A stretch of DNA of 7,135 bases from Candidatus Mediterraneibacter colneyensis (GCA_019114745.1 DXEY01000025.1:1-7135), one strand, 5' to 3'; counted from the stretch's first letter, positions 1 through 6,704 are shown. Notes: generated by a model from the sequence alone, not told the origin. Numbers and translations are program-made.

Positions 1-221
1 GGGGAGTTTTCAAGCTCTGCGAGAAAACATTTCAGCGCCGCCGTCTCTGCCGTGAGATACCCTTCCAGTCCGTAGGAGGTGTTCCGCACCCAGCCGCCGG
101 TCTTGTATTTTCTGGCAAGCCGGTGGAGGAAAGGGCGGAATCCCACGCCCTGTACGATCCCTTCTACTTTGATGTGGATGGCTGTTTTTGTCTCTGACCT
201 GTTGTTGTCCGGCATGTTCAT
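1..221 (-). CDS. hypF: Carbamoyltransferase HypF, N-terminal part (cut by window edge)
   Basis: HypF makes a thiocarbamate on the C-terminal cysteine of HypE from carbamoyl phosphate, the first step toward the CN ligands of the [NiFe] active-site iron. It acts in the cytoplasm. Only the first 73 codons are visible. They show the N-terminal acylphosphatase domain: the motif GIVQGVGFRPFLHRLA at residues 21-36, with the phosphate-binding Arg29, and WVRNTSYGLEG at 45-55, with the expected catalytic Asn47. The zinc-finger, YrdC-like and Kae1-like domains of a full HypF (about 750 residues) must lie beyond the left edge. The start chosen is the ATG at 221-219, which overlaps the hypB stop as ATGA; an AGGAAAG sequence lies 7 nt upstream. 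A second in-frame ATG lies two codons further in. The overlap implies coupled translation with hypB. Confidence 0.93.
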   Translation of the reverse strand, partial: MNMPDNNRSETKTAIHIKVEGIVQGVGFRPFLHRLARKYKTGGWVRNTSYGLEGYLTAETAALKCFLAELENS

Positions 222-874
222 GCCCCGGCTTTCCTGATCTGTTCTGCGATGAATGAGACGAGTTCCCCGATCCCCTCGCCGCTCCGGCTGCTGACGCGGA
301 AGAGGGGCGCCCCCGGATTCACGGTTTCGTAATTTGCCAGGACTCTGTTTTCATCGAAATCAAAATATGGCATCATATCATATTTATTCAGTATGAGGCA
401 GTCGGTGTCCGTAAACATGAGCGGATATTTTTCAACCTTGTCGTCGCCTTCGGGAATGCTTAAGATAGTGATCCTTAAGGATTCGCCGATGCGGAACTCT
501 GCCGGGCAGACGAGATTTCCGATATTTTCCACAAAGATCACATCCAGATCGTCCAGCGGAAGTTCCGGCAGGATGTGCCGGATGCTCATCGCCTCGATGT
601 GGCAGGCGCCGTCCGTGTTGAGCTGGACTGCCGGGATGCCCAGAGCCGCGATCTTCTCAGCGTCCACCTGCCCGGCGATATCTCCCTCGATGACGCCGAC
701 GCGGTAATCTGCCCTCAGTTTTTCGATCAGGGAAGTGATCAGGGACGTCTTTCCGGCGCCCGGGCTTCCCATGACATTTATCATACAGATGCGGTGATCC
801 GCCAGAGTGGATTTCACCTCATCACTTACGTCTTCATTCCAGTCCATGATCTGATGCAGTACTTTGATCTCCAT
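218..874 (-). CDS. hypB: Hydrogenase nickel-insertion GTPase HypB
   Basis: HypB is a cytoplasmic GTPase that works with HypA to load nickel into the hydrogenase large subunit, here most likely EchE. The 218-residue protein has a Walker A loop GSPGAGKT at 36-43, an EGD motif at 63-65, the C91-H92 pair and Cys123 (in NIGNLVCP) that form the metal site at the G-domain dimer interface, and the guanine-specificity motif NKYD at 163-166. It lacks both the histidine-rich stretch and the N-terminal CxxCGC nickel site found in some HypB proteins, so it is the minimal form and probably does not store nickel. The start at 874 is supported by GGAGGT about 8 nt upstream and by the usual N-terminus of the family. 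The start lies 41 bp inside hypA, so translation is probably coupled. Downstream, the stop overlaps the hypF start. Confidence 0.96.
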   Translation of the reverse strand: MEIKVLHQIMDWNEDVSDEVKSTLADHRICMINVMGSPGAGKTSLITSLIEKLRADYRVGVIEGDIAGQVDAEKIAALGIPAVQLNTDGACHIEAMSIRHILPELPLDDLDVIFVENIGNLVCPAEFRIGESLRITILSIPEGDDKVEKYPLMFTDTDCLILNKYDMMPYFDFDENRVLANYETVNPGAPLFRVSSRSGEGIGELVSFIAEQIRKAGA

Positions 875-1217
875 CGATGTCTACCTCCATGCTTTTGATA
901 TAAAATTCTTTTCCGGACAGAAGCTCCAGCCTGAGACTCCCGCAGTGGGGACATTCCAGGCGGCGGGGCGTGATCTCGCCTTCCATGCCGCAGTCGCGGC
1001 AGCGGACTTTCACGGGCGGAAACTCAGCCTCTATGCGCGCGCCCTCCGCGATGGTGCCTTTTGAGAGCATGTCCAGATAGACCTGGATGCACTCGGGGAC
1101 GATCCCTCTCAACTGTCCGATGCACAGACGGATCGTGCGGATCCGGGATACATTCTGCCCTCTGGCGCTGTTGATACAGTCCTCGAGAAGATGCTCCGTG
1201 ATGCTCAGTTCATGCAT
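834..1217 (-). CDS. hypA: Hydrogenase nickel metallochaperone HypA
   Basis: HypA binds nickel and passes it, with HypB, to the apo large subunit of the [NiFe] hydrogenase. The protein begins MHELS, so His2 and the N-terminal amine can form the nickel site. A zinc ribbon follows with Cys73, Cys76, Cys89 and Cys92 (RCRDCG and ECPHCG). The conserved end KSMEVD is at 108-113. At 127 residues it is somewhat longer than the usual 113-120, because about 14 extra, polar residues follow SMEVD and run into the start of hypB. An AGGAGGT ribosome site lies 6 nt before the ATG. It is the first gene of the minus-strand hyp operon and is divergent from ech, which fits a shared purpose of making and maturing the same hydrogenase. 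Confidence 0.96.
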   Translation of the reverse strand: MHELSITEHLLEDCINSARGQNVSRIRTIRLCIGQLRGIVPECIQVYLDMLSKGTIAEGARIEAEFPPVKVRCRDCGMEGEITPRRLECPHCGSLRLELLSGKEFYIKSMEVDIDGDQSTASDHGLE

Positions 1218-1290
1218 AGTAAAACCTCCTGGCCGAATGGCGTCCTTTCCCCTTCTGGCAGGGGGGATGCCATATAAAACAATATACTAC

Positions 1291-1299
1291 ATTTTAGCA
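1291..1299 (-). promoter_or_regulatory. Possible extended -10 promoter for hypABF
   Basis: On the minus strand the sequence TGCTAAAAT (1299 to 1291) matches an extended -10 element, TGn plus TAAAAT, with five of six matches to TATAAT. No good -35 hexamer sits 16-18 bp upstream, which extended -10 promoters tolerate. Transcription would start near 1284, leaving a leader of about 65 nt before hypA. That leader holds a C-rich run opposite a G-rich run (around 1242-1271), which could fold imperfectly. The call rests on consensus only. Confidence 0.35.
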
Positions 1300-1339
1300 C
1301 ATTTTTTATGTATTAAAACACAAAATTCGCGTTCAACTA

Positions 1340-1368
1340 TTGTAAAAAAAACGAATCAGGATTATAAA
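1340..1368 (+). promoter_or_regulatory. Probable sigma-A promoter of the ech operon
   Basis: TTGTAA (1340-1345, four of six matches to TTGACA) is followed after exactly 17 bp by TATAAA (1363-1368, five of six matches to TATAAT). Transcription would start near 1375 and give an ech leader of about 77 nt. It lies back to back with the hyp promoter in an AT-rich region, so the two operons may be controlled together. Other AT-rich hexamers nearby make the exact choice uncertain. Confidence 0.5.
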
Positions 1369-1400
1369 TAATAGGGTAGATATTTTTTATTATTTTCCGG

Positions 1401-1416
1401 TGTAAATCCGTTTACA
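1401..1416. promoter_or_regulatory. TGTAAA-TCCG-TTTACA inverted repeat in the ech leader
   Basis: A perfect 6-bp inverted repeat with a 4-nt centre lies about 26-42 nt after the predicted ech start site and just before the ribosome-binding site. As DNA it resembles operators of LacI-type regulators such as CcpA, but the arms are 2 bp too far apart for a standard cre site. As RNA it would form a short hairpin with a UCCG loop, which belongs to the stable UNCG class. The function is not established. Confidence 0.4.
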
Positions 1417-1436
1417 TACAAAAGGAAGTGAGTGGA

Positions 1437-1442
1437 AGGAGG
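1437..1442 (+). promoter_or_regulatory. Ribosome-binding site that decides the echA start
   Basis: AGGAGG is 9 nt before the ATG at 1452 and only 3 nt before the ATG at 1446. It lies inside the frame that would open at the GTG at 1428, which itself has only an AGGA sequence 1 nt upstream. Spacing therefore favours 1452, giving the N-terminus MIPLLIGIP. Confidence 0.65.
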
Positions 1443-1451
1443 ATTATGATA

Positions 1452-3341
1452 ATGATACCATTACTGATCGGAATCCCGGCAGTGCTGGCGGTGTTATTTC
1501 AGTTCGTACGCAATGAAAAGGCCAGAGGTTACATCGTCTATGCAGGTGCCGGTATTATTATGCTCACAACAGTGATCTTTATCGCCGACTGGATCATGGG
1601 CGGCGCACGGACGCTGATGCTCTATCAGTCCACAGAGCTTATCGACCATCTGATGACAGCGGGGGATATTTTCCTTATGTGCCTGATCATCTATCTGAGC
1701 ATCAAATACGGTAAAGTGCTGCCGATCATCCTGACGATCCTGCAGACGGCGCTGGTGCTGTACACGGAATTTACAGCGGAAGTCATCGAAGGCCCCCACA
1801 TGATGGTGGACTGGCTGACGATACTGATGTGTATCATCATCGCGTTCATCGGAGGATTTATCTGTATCTATACTGTGGGATATATGAAGGGATACCATTC
1901 CCACCACAAAGAGGTGAAGGACCGGCAGCCTTTCTTTTTCTCGATGCTGTTTCTGTTCCTGGCGGCAATGTTCGGTCTGGTGCTTTCACAGAATCTGGTC
2001 TGGATCTATTTCTTCTGGGAGATTACCAGCGTGATCTCATTTCTGATGATCGGATATACCCGCACGGATGAAGCGGTAAATAACAGTTTCTGCGCACTGT
2101 GGATGAACCTTCTCGGAGGTCTCGGCTTCGCAGTGGCGATCGCTCTGATGGCACAGATGCACGGATCGCTGCAGCTTCTCCAGGTGGTCAACACCGGAGC
2201 ATTGCTCCCGCTGATGTGCCTGTCTCTTGCCGGGCTGACAAAATCCGCCCAGCTTCCGTTCTCGACCTGGCTTCTGGGAGCCATGGTGGCGCCGACTCCG
2301 TCAAGCGCCCTTCTCCACAGCGCTACGATGGTCAAGGCAGGCGTTTATCTGCTGATCCGCATTTCCCCCGCGCTTGAGGGAAATCTGGTGGGGATCATCG
2401 TCTCCAGTATCGGAGGACTTACTTTCATAATGGCAAGTATGATGGCGATCGCACAGAACGATGCCAAGAAAGTTCTGGCATTTTCGACGATATCAAACCT
2501 GGGTCTGATCGTCGGGTGTACAGGGATCGGTGTGGAGGAAACCGTCTGGGCGGCGATCTTCCTTATGATCTTCCATGCGGTCAGCAAATCAATGCTGTTC
2601 CAGTCTGTGGGCGCCACAGAGAATACGCTGGGCTCCCGCGACATCGAAGATATGCACGGACTGATCATAACGGTTCCGCGTCTCGCCTACATTATGGGAA
2701 TCGGAATCGCAGGCATGTACCTGGCGCCTTTCGGCATGCTGATCTCCAAATGGGTGGCGCTCAAGGCGTTCGTGGATTCCGGCAACGTTATCCTGGTGCT
2801 CTTTATCGCATACGGCAGTGCCACAACGATGTTCTACTGGACGAAATGGCTGGCGAAGCTTCTCTGTTTCCATATACCGAGAGATACAGTGAACGACGTG
2901 ACCCGCAGGGACGAATACGTATCTATGTTTTTCCATGCGGCGACGATGCTCCTGCTCTGTCTCATGCTTCCTCTGGTGGCGGTTTGGATGGTGAACCCGA
3001 TCGTGAGAGAGCTGTTTGGAAATTCCACAGACGTACTCTCCATGAGCGTGCTCACAACGATGGCGATCATGCTCGTATCCATCTTCATCGTACCCGCGGT
3101 TATGTTCTTTATCAGCAGAAGGTCTCACAGAGAGATCGTGCCGATCTATATGAACGGTATCAACGAGGGAGACAACCGTTTCTTTATGAACAGTTACGGC
3201 AAGAAGGAACACCTCTACTTAAGCAACTGGTATCTGCGTTTTGAGTTCGGACGGAGGCACCTGCGGATCCCGTCGATCATCATGGCGGCTGCGGTGCTTG
3301 TCATCGGATTCTGTCTTGTAATAGGAGGTGTGTCATGGTAA
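1452..3341 (+). CDS. echA: Ech hydrogenase membrane subunit EchA (NuoL/antiporter-like)
   Basis: EchA is the large ion-pumping membrane subunit of energy-converting hydrogenase, related to NuoL and Mrp antiporter subunits. The 629-residue protein is hydrophobic throughout with many membrane segments. The key residues for ion movement are visible: Glu190 in YFFWEITSVISF, Lys264 in LTKSAQLPFSTW, the hallmark APTPSSALLHSATMVKAG (about 281-298) with Lys295, the AFSTISNLG motif at about 343-351, and His375/Lys379 in HAVSKSMLF. The length is typical for EchA. It lacks the long lateral helix domain of complex I NuoL, as expected for this shorter form. The start at 1452 is chosen from ribosome-site spacing; 1446 and 1428 are alternatives. 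The stop overlaps the echB start by 7 bp. Whether it moves H+ or Na+ cannot be told from the sequence. Confidence 0.93.
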   Translation: MIPLLIGIPAVLAVLFQFVRNEKARGYIVYAGAGIIMLTTVIFIADWIMGGARTLMLYQSTELIDHLMTAGDIFLMCLIIYLSIKYGKVLPIILTILQTALVLYTEFTAEVIEGPHMMVDWLTILMCIIIAFIGGFICIYTVGYMKGYHSHHKEVKDRQPFFFSMLFLFLAAMFGLVLSQNLVWIYFFWEITSVISFLMIGYTRTDEAVNNSFCALWMNLLGGLGFAVAIALMAQMHGSLQLLQVVNTGALLPLMCLSLAGLTKSAQLPFSTWLLGAMVAPTPSSALLHSATMVKAGVYLLIRISPALEGNLVGIIVSSIGGLTFIMASMMAIAQNDAKKVLAFSTISNLGLIVGCTGIGVEETVWAAIFLMIFHAVSKSMLFQSVGATENTLGSRDIEDMHGLIITVPRLAYIMGIGIAGMYLAPFGMLISKWVALKAFVDSGNVILVLFIAYGSATTMFYWTKWLAKLLCFHIPRDTVNDVTRRDEYVSMFFHAATMLLLCLMLPLVAVWMVNPIVRELFGNSTDVLSMSVLTTMAIMLVSIFIVPAVMFFISRRSHREIVPIYMNGINEGDNRFFMNSYGKKEHLYLSNWYLRFEFGRRHLRIPSIIMAAAVLVIGFCLVIGGVSW

Positions 3342-4198
3342 AAGTAGTTTTTGTTCTGGCTTATCTGATACTGGCGCCCCTCCTGGGAGGGCTTCTTGAC
3401 GGGATCGACCGGATCATCAGCGCGAGGATGCAGCGGAGAAAAGGGCCGGGCATTCTTCAGCCGTTCTATGACCTGGGAAAACTTTTCTCCAAAGAGATGA
3501 TCGCGGTAAATAATGTACAGCTTCTTTTGAACCTCAGTTACCTCGTGATCCTGATGATCGCAGGAGCGATGCTTTTTGCCGGTGCGGATCTTCTGATGGT
3601 GCTCTTCATCCTGAGTACAGCGGATATGTTCCTCATTATGGCGGCGTCGAGTGATTCCTCGCCTTACGCGAATATGGGAGCGAGCAGGGAAATGCTCCAG
3701 ATGATGGCGTATGAGCCCCTGACTCTGCTGATCGCGGTAGGATTTTATCTGACAACGGGATCTTTCCAGGTATCGGACATCATCCGGGAGGATGTGAGTG
3801 CAGTTCTGTGGATGCCGGGGCTTCTGATCGGATTTATGTTTACTGCGGCGATCAAGTTCAGAAAATCGCCGTTTGACCTTTCGACCAGCCATCATGCCCA
3901 TCAGGAGATGGTCAAAGGCCTGACGACAGAAATGTCAGGGACGACGCTGGCGATCATGAATATTGCGGAATACTATGAGATGGTCCTGCTTCTCGGAATC
4001 TTCTGTCTGTTCTTTGTGAACAGTACGTGGTGGAGCTGGATCGTTGCGGTCGTGGTCTGCATGGTGATCTTCTTTGCGGAGACGCTCTGGGACAATGTAA
4101 GCGCCCGCGTGAAATGGAAAACACTGCTCTATAGCTGTTGGATTGTAACTCTGGTAGCGGGCGGAGTAAATATACTGATTCTGATGTTGGATAAGTGA
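3335..4198 (+). CDS. echB: Ech hydrogenase membrane subunit EchB (NuoH-like)
   Basis: EchB anchors the cytoplasmic arm to the membrane and corresponds to NuoH of complex I and HycD/HyfC of formate hydrogenlyase. The 287-residue protein has about eight hydrophobic segments. Conserved cytoplasmic loops are present: RMQRRKGPGILQPFYDLGK at 31-49, NMGASREMLQMMAYEP at 113-128, and FRKSPFDLSTSHHAHQEMV at 175-193 followed by KGLTTEMSG. In the family these charged loops face the Fe-S and catalytic subunits and are thought to link electron transfer to ion movement. An AGGAGG ribosome site 6 nt before the ATG supports the start. The start lies 7 bp inside echA, and echC follows after 16 nt, so the gene is translated within one operon. 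Confidence 0.95.
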   Translation: MVKVVFVLAYLILAPLLGGLLDGIDRIISARMQRRKGPGILQPFYDLGKLFSKEMIAVNNVQLLLNLSYLVILMIAGAMLFAGADLLMVLFILSTADMFLIMAASSDSSPYANMGASREMLQMMAYEPLTLLIAVGFYLTTGSFQVSDIIREDVSAVLWMPGLLIGFMFTAAIKFRKSPFDLSTSHHAHQEMVKGLTTEMSGTTLAIMNIAEYYEMVLLLGIFCLFFVNSTWWSWIVAVVVCMVIFFAETLWDNVSARVKWKTLLYSCWIVTLVAGGVNILILMLDK

Positions 4199-4214
4199 GC
4201 AGGAGGGAAGAACT

Positions 4215-4652
4215 ATGAACAAAGTATCAAAATCACCGTGGCTGCTCCACTATGACGCCAGCAGCTGCAATGGGTGCGACATTGAGGTACTTGACTGTCT
4301 CACCCCGAGATATGATATTGAACGTTTCGGGATCATCAATACGGGAGACCCGTTTCAGGCGGATATCCTGCTGATCACCGGAGGAGTGAACAGCCAGACC
4401 GAGAGTGTGGTAAAACAGATCTACAGCCAGATGCCCGAACCGAAGGTGGTTGTGGCAGTGGGGATCTGTGCCTGCACCGGAGGCGTATTCAAAGAGTGTT
4501 ACAATATCAAAGGCGGGATCGATACGGTGATCCCGGTGGACGTGTATGTGCCGGGCTGCGCGGCGAGACCCGAGTCGATCATCGACGGCGTTGTCAAAGC
4601 CCTGAAAATATTAGATGCGAAACAGGCTTCAATGGCCGGGGACGGGAGGTGA
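4215..4652 (+). CDS. echC: Ech hydrogenase small subunit EchC (NuoB-like)
   Basis: EchC is the small hydrogenase subunit that holds the [4Fe-4S] cluster next to the NiFe site and passes electrons to EchE. The 145-residue protein has the expected four ligands: Cys18 and Cys21 (SSCNGCD), Cys85 in GICACTGGVF and Cys115 in VPGCAARPE. Extra cysteines (28, 87, 95) are probably not ligands. It is the short group 4 type, with no twin-arginine signal and no second or third cluster domain, so it is cytoplasmic. AGGAGG lies 8 nt before the ATG. echD begins 5 nt after the stop, and the echC end carries the echD ribosome site. Confidence 0.95.
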   Translation: MNKVSKSPWLLHYDASSCNGCDIEVLDCLTPRYDIERFGIINTGDPFQADILLITGGVNSQTESVVKQIYSQMPEPKVVVAVGICACTGGVFKECYNIKGGIDTVIPVDVYVPGCAARPESIIDGVVKALKILDAKQASMAGDGR

Positions 4653-4657
4653 CAGAG

Positions 4658-5005
4658 ATGGAATGTAAGAACGAGATCAGAAAGATCACAGCGGCAGAAT
4701 TTTTTCCCGCCATCGTGCATATGAAGACAGAGAACTGGCGTCTGGTCCAGATCTGTGCATCCTGCATCGAGGGCGGATATGAGATGAGCTATTCCTTCTG
4801 TCTGAGATATGATATGGTTACGCTCCGGCTCGAAGTCGGGGAGGACGAAGAAGTGGCAAGTATCACACAGATCTATCCCTGCGCTTTCCTGCAGGAGAAT
4901 GAGGCGGAAGAGCTGTTCGGCGTGAAGATCAGGACGATCAAGCCGGACTATAAGGACAAGCTCTACCGGATCGATGAAGAGACACCGTTTAAGAAAAAGG
5001 AGTAG
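4658..5005 (+). CDS. echD: Ech hydrogenase subunit EchD (NuoC-like)
   Basis: EchD is a small cytoplasmic structural subunit related to NuoC and to the N-terminal part of HycE; it has no cofactor. The 115-residue protein is recognised by its position between echC and echE, its length, and the conserved QENEAEELFGVKI segment near residues 83-95, the counterpart of the E..YDMFG motif of NuoC. The frame is open upstream as far as 4496, but the ATG at 4658 is the real start: GGGAGG lies 8 nt before it, and upstream residues would merely read through echC in another frame. The stop is 6 nt before echE. Sequence conservation in this subunit is weak, so the name leans partly on context. Confidence 0.88.
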   Translation: MECKNEIRKITAAEFFPAIVHMKTENWRLVQICASCIEGGYEMSYSFCLRYDMVTLRLEVGEDEEVASITQIYPCAFLQENEAEELFGVKIRTIKPDYKDKLYRIDEETPFKKKE

Positions 5006-5011
5006 GGAAAG

Positions 5012-6091
5012 ATGGCAAAGAGAAGTATAGTACCTTTTGGTCCTCAGCATCCTGTGCTTCCGGAGCCGGTTCATCTGGATCTGGTGCTGGAGGATGAGAC
5101 TGTAGTACAGGCGGTTCCGAGTATCGGATACATTCACAGGGGCCTTGAGAAATTAGTTGATATGAGAGATTATAAACAGTACGCCTATATCGCGGAGCGG
5201 ATCTGCGGCATCTGCAGCTGCGGCCACGGGCTGGGCTACTGTATGGCAGTGGAAGAGGTCATGGGGATCGAAGTGCCCGACCGGGCTAATTATCTGCGCG
5301 TGATCTGGGTGGAAATGAGCCGTATCCACAGCCACCTGCTCTGGCTGGGGCTGCTGGCGGACGCGCTTGGCTTTGAGAGCCTTTTTATGGAGAGCTGGAG
5401 ACTCCGCGAGAAGATCCTGGATATGTTCGACGAGACGGCGGGCGGCAGGATCATCCACTCTGTGAATCAGGTGGGCGGCGTACAGAGAGATATGGACAGC
5501 ACCATGCTGAACAACATTCTCCGCGCGATTGAAGATATCGAAAAAGATCTGAAACCGATAGTTGATACATTCCTTCTTGACTATACCGTCCAGAGCCGTC
5601 TGAAAGGCACGGGAATCCTGAAGAAAGAGGATGCCATCGCATTAGGCGCGGTAGGGCCGATGCTCAGGGCGAGCGGAGTTGATTATGATGTGCGTATGAT
5701 CGGATACGGCGCGTACAAAGACCTTACGGTAAAGCCGATCATATCGAAAGACGGCGACTGTTACGGGCGCTGTGAGGTAAGGCTTATGGAGCTGTTCCAG
5801 TCATTTGACCTGATCCGCGAAGCGATCGGAAAAATACCGGACGGCCCGGTCAGCGTTCCGGTCAAGGGCAATCCCTCGGGAGAGTATTTCGTGCGGATCG
5901 AGCAGCCGAGAGGAGAGGCGATCTATTATGTAAAAGGAAACGGGACGAAACATCTCGACCGGTTCCGCCTGCGCACGCCTACCACGAGCAATATCCCGCC
6001 GATGGTGGAGATGCTCAAAGGATGCCAGCTCGCGGATGTGCCGGTCATGATCCTGACGATCGACCCGTGTGTGAGCTGTACAGAACGGTAG
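5012..6091 (+). CDS. echE: Ech [NiFe] hydrogenase large catalytic subunit EchE (NuoD-like)
   Basis: EchE carries the NiFe centre that makes or oxidises H2. The 359-residue protein has both nickel motifs intact: ERICGICSCGH at 62-72 with Cys65 and Cys68, and DPCVSCTER at 351-359 with Cys353 and Cys356. GPQHP at 10-14 and IGYIHRGLEKL at 38-48 are typical of the NuoD/group 4 hydrogenase family. Four cysteines in these places separate it from NuoD proteins, which have lost the nickel site. The protein stops directly after CTER, so it has no C-terminal extension for a maturation protease to remove, as reported for CooH and methanogen EchE. AAGGAG lies 9 nt before the ATG. Maturation should depend on hypA, hypB and hypF in this window, plus hypC, hypD and hypE elsewhere. 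Confidence 0.96.
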   Translation: MAKRSIVPFGPQHPVLPEPVHLDLVLEDETVVQAVPSIGYIHRGLEKLVDMRDYKQYAYIAERICGICSCGHGLGYCMAVEEVMGIEVPDRANYLRVIWVEMSRIHSHLLWLGLLADALGFESLFMESWRLREKILDMFDETAGGRIIHSVNQVGGVQRDMDSTMLNNILRAIEDIEKDLKPIVDTFLLDYTVQSRLKGTGILKKEDAIALGAVGPMLRASGVDYDVRMIGYGAYKDLTVKPIISKDGDCYGRCEVRLMELFQSFDLIREAIGKIPDGPVSVPVKGNPSGEYFVRIEQPRGEAIYYVKGNGTKHLDRFRLRTPTTSNIPPMVEMLKGCQLADVPVMILTIDPCVSCTER

Positions 6092-6137
6092 TGACAGAGA
6101 GAAGCCTGATTTTAATCGGCGGAATGGAGCAATGGTT

Positions 6138-6698
6138 ATGAGAAATGCGAGAATGTTTACATTGGCAGGAAGGGTGCTGAAGAATCTCTTCCGGAAGCCG
6201 GCGACGACGCAGTATCCTTTTCAGCCTGTCGAGTACCCGGAGAGAATGAGGGGACATGTGGAGATTAAGATCGAGGACTGCATCACCTGCGGGCTGTGCA
6301 TGAGATCCTGCCCGTCCCAGGCGATCAAAGTGGATCGCAAGGAGGGAACGTGGACGATCGACCGGTTTGACTGTGTGCAGTGCGGAAGCTGTGTACTGGC
6401 GTGTCCGAAGAAATGTCTGTTCATGGAGAAGGGGTATACAGAGCCGGATATCATGAAGAGAAGCGAGACGGTCACAAAACCGCAGGAAGAGAAAAAAGAG
6501 GAGGCTGCCGCTGGCGGCAAGCCGACGCTTGACGCGGAGAAATGCGTTTACTGTACGCTGTGCGCCAGGAAATGTCCTCAGGAGGCGATCAGGGTAGACC
6601 GGAAGGAAAAGACCTGGGAGCTGGATGAGGAAAAATGCGTGGAGTGTGGGATCTGCGCAGGTGCGTGCCCGAAGAAAGCGATTGAGATGAAAGGATAG
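6138..6698 (+). CDS. echF: Extended Ech ferredoxin-like subunit EchF with four [4Fe-4S] motifs
   Basis: EchF normally has two [4Fe-4S] clusters and takes electrons from soluble ferredoxin to EchC. Here the 186-residue protein has four CxxCxxCxxxCP motifs, beginning at Cys48, Cys79, Cys136 and Cys167. The first half, with NLFRKPATTQYPF near the N-terminus and GYTEPDIMKR after the second motif, looks like an ordinary NuoI/EchF. A charged linker (QEEKKEEAAAGG, about 116-127) then leads to a second two-cluster domain. The halves share 28 of 50 aligned residues by hand count, including VDRKExTW outside the cysteine motifs, so a duplication or closely related fusion is likely. The start at 6138 is preferred because GGAG (6126-6129) is 8 nt before it; 6132 is an alternative two codons upstream. 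It is the last ech gene and a terminator follows. Confidence 0.93.
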   Translation: MRNARMFTLAGRVLKNLFRKPATTQYPFQPVEYPERMRGHVEIKIEDCITCGLCMRSCPSQAIKVDRKEGTWTIDRFDCVQCGSCVLACPKKCLFMEKGYTEPDIMKRSETVTKPQEEKKEEAAAGGKPTLDAEKCVYCTLCARKCPQEAIRVDRKEKTWELDEEKCVECGICAGACPKKAIEMKG

Positions 6699-6704
6699 GA
6701 AATG

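Noticed and set aside
1401..1416. Canonical CcpA cre or Rex operator
   Set aside because: The arms TGTAAA/TTTACA are separated by 4 nt rather than the 2 nt of a strong cre site, and the sequence does not fit the Rex TTGTGAA-type consensus. It is kept only as an unnamed inverted repeat.
2516..3244. Long plus-strand open frame inside echA (another frame)
   Set aside because: It is fully inside echA, its translation is rich in Arg/His without domain motifs, and it has no ribosome site. It is a frame shadow.
2589..3901. Two long minus-strand open frames opposite echA and echB
   Set aside because: Both are antisense to clear conserved genes. Their products are His/Arg/Asp-rich low-quality sequence with no known motif and no promoter or ribosome site.
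4499..5137. Minus-strand open frame opposite echC, echD and echE
   Set aside because: It is antisense to three recognised subunits and has no supporting start signal.
5012..6091. Reading the operon as NADH dehydrogenase (complex I) or as formate hydrogenlyase
   Set aside because: The NuoD-like subunit keeps all four nickel cysteines, and NuoEFG-type, NuoA/J/K/M/N-type and formate dehydrogenase genes are absent. The six-gene echABCDEF order fits Ech.
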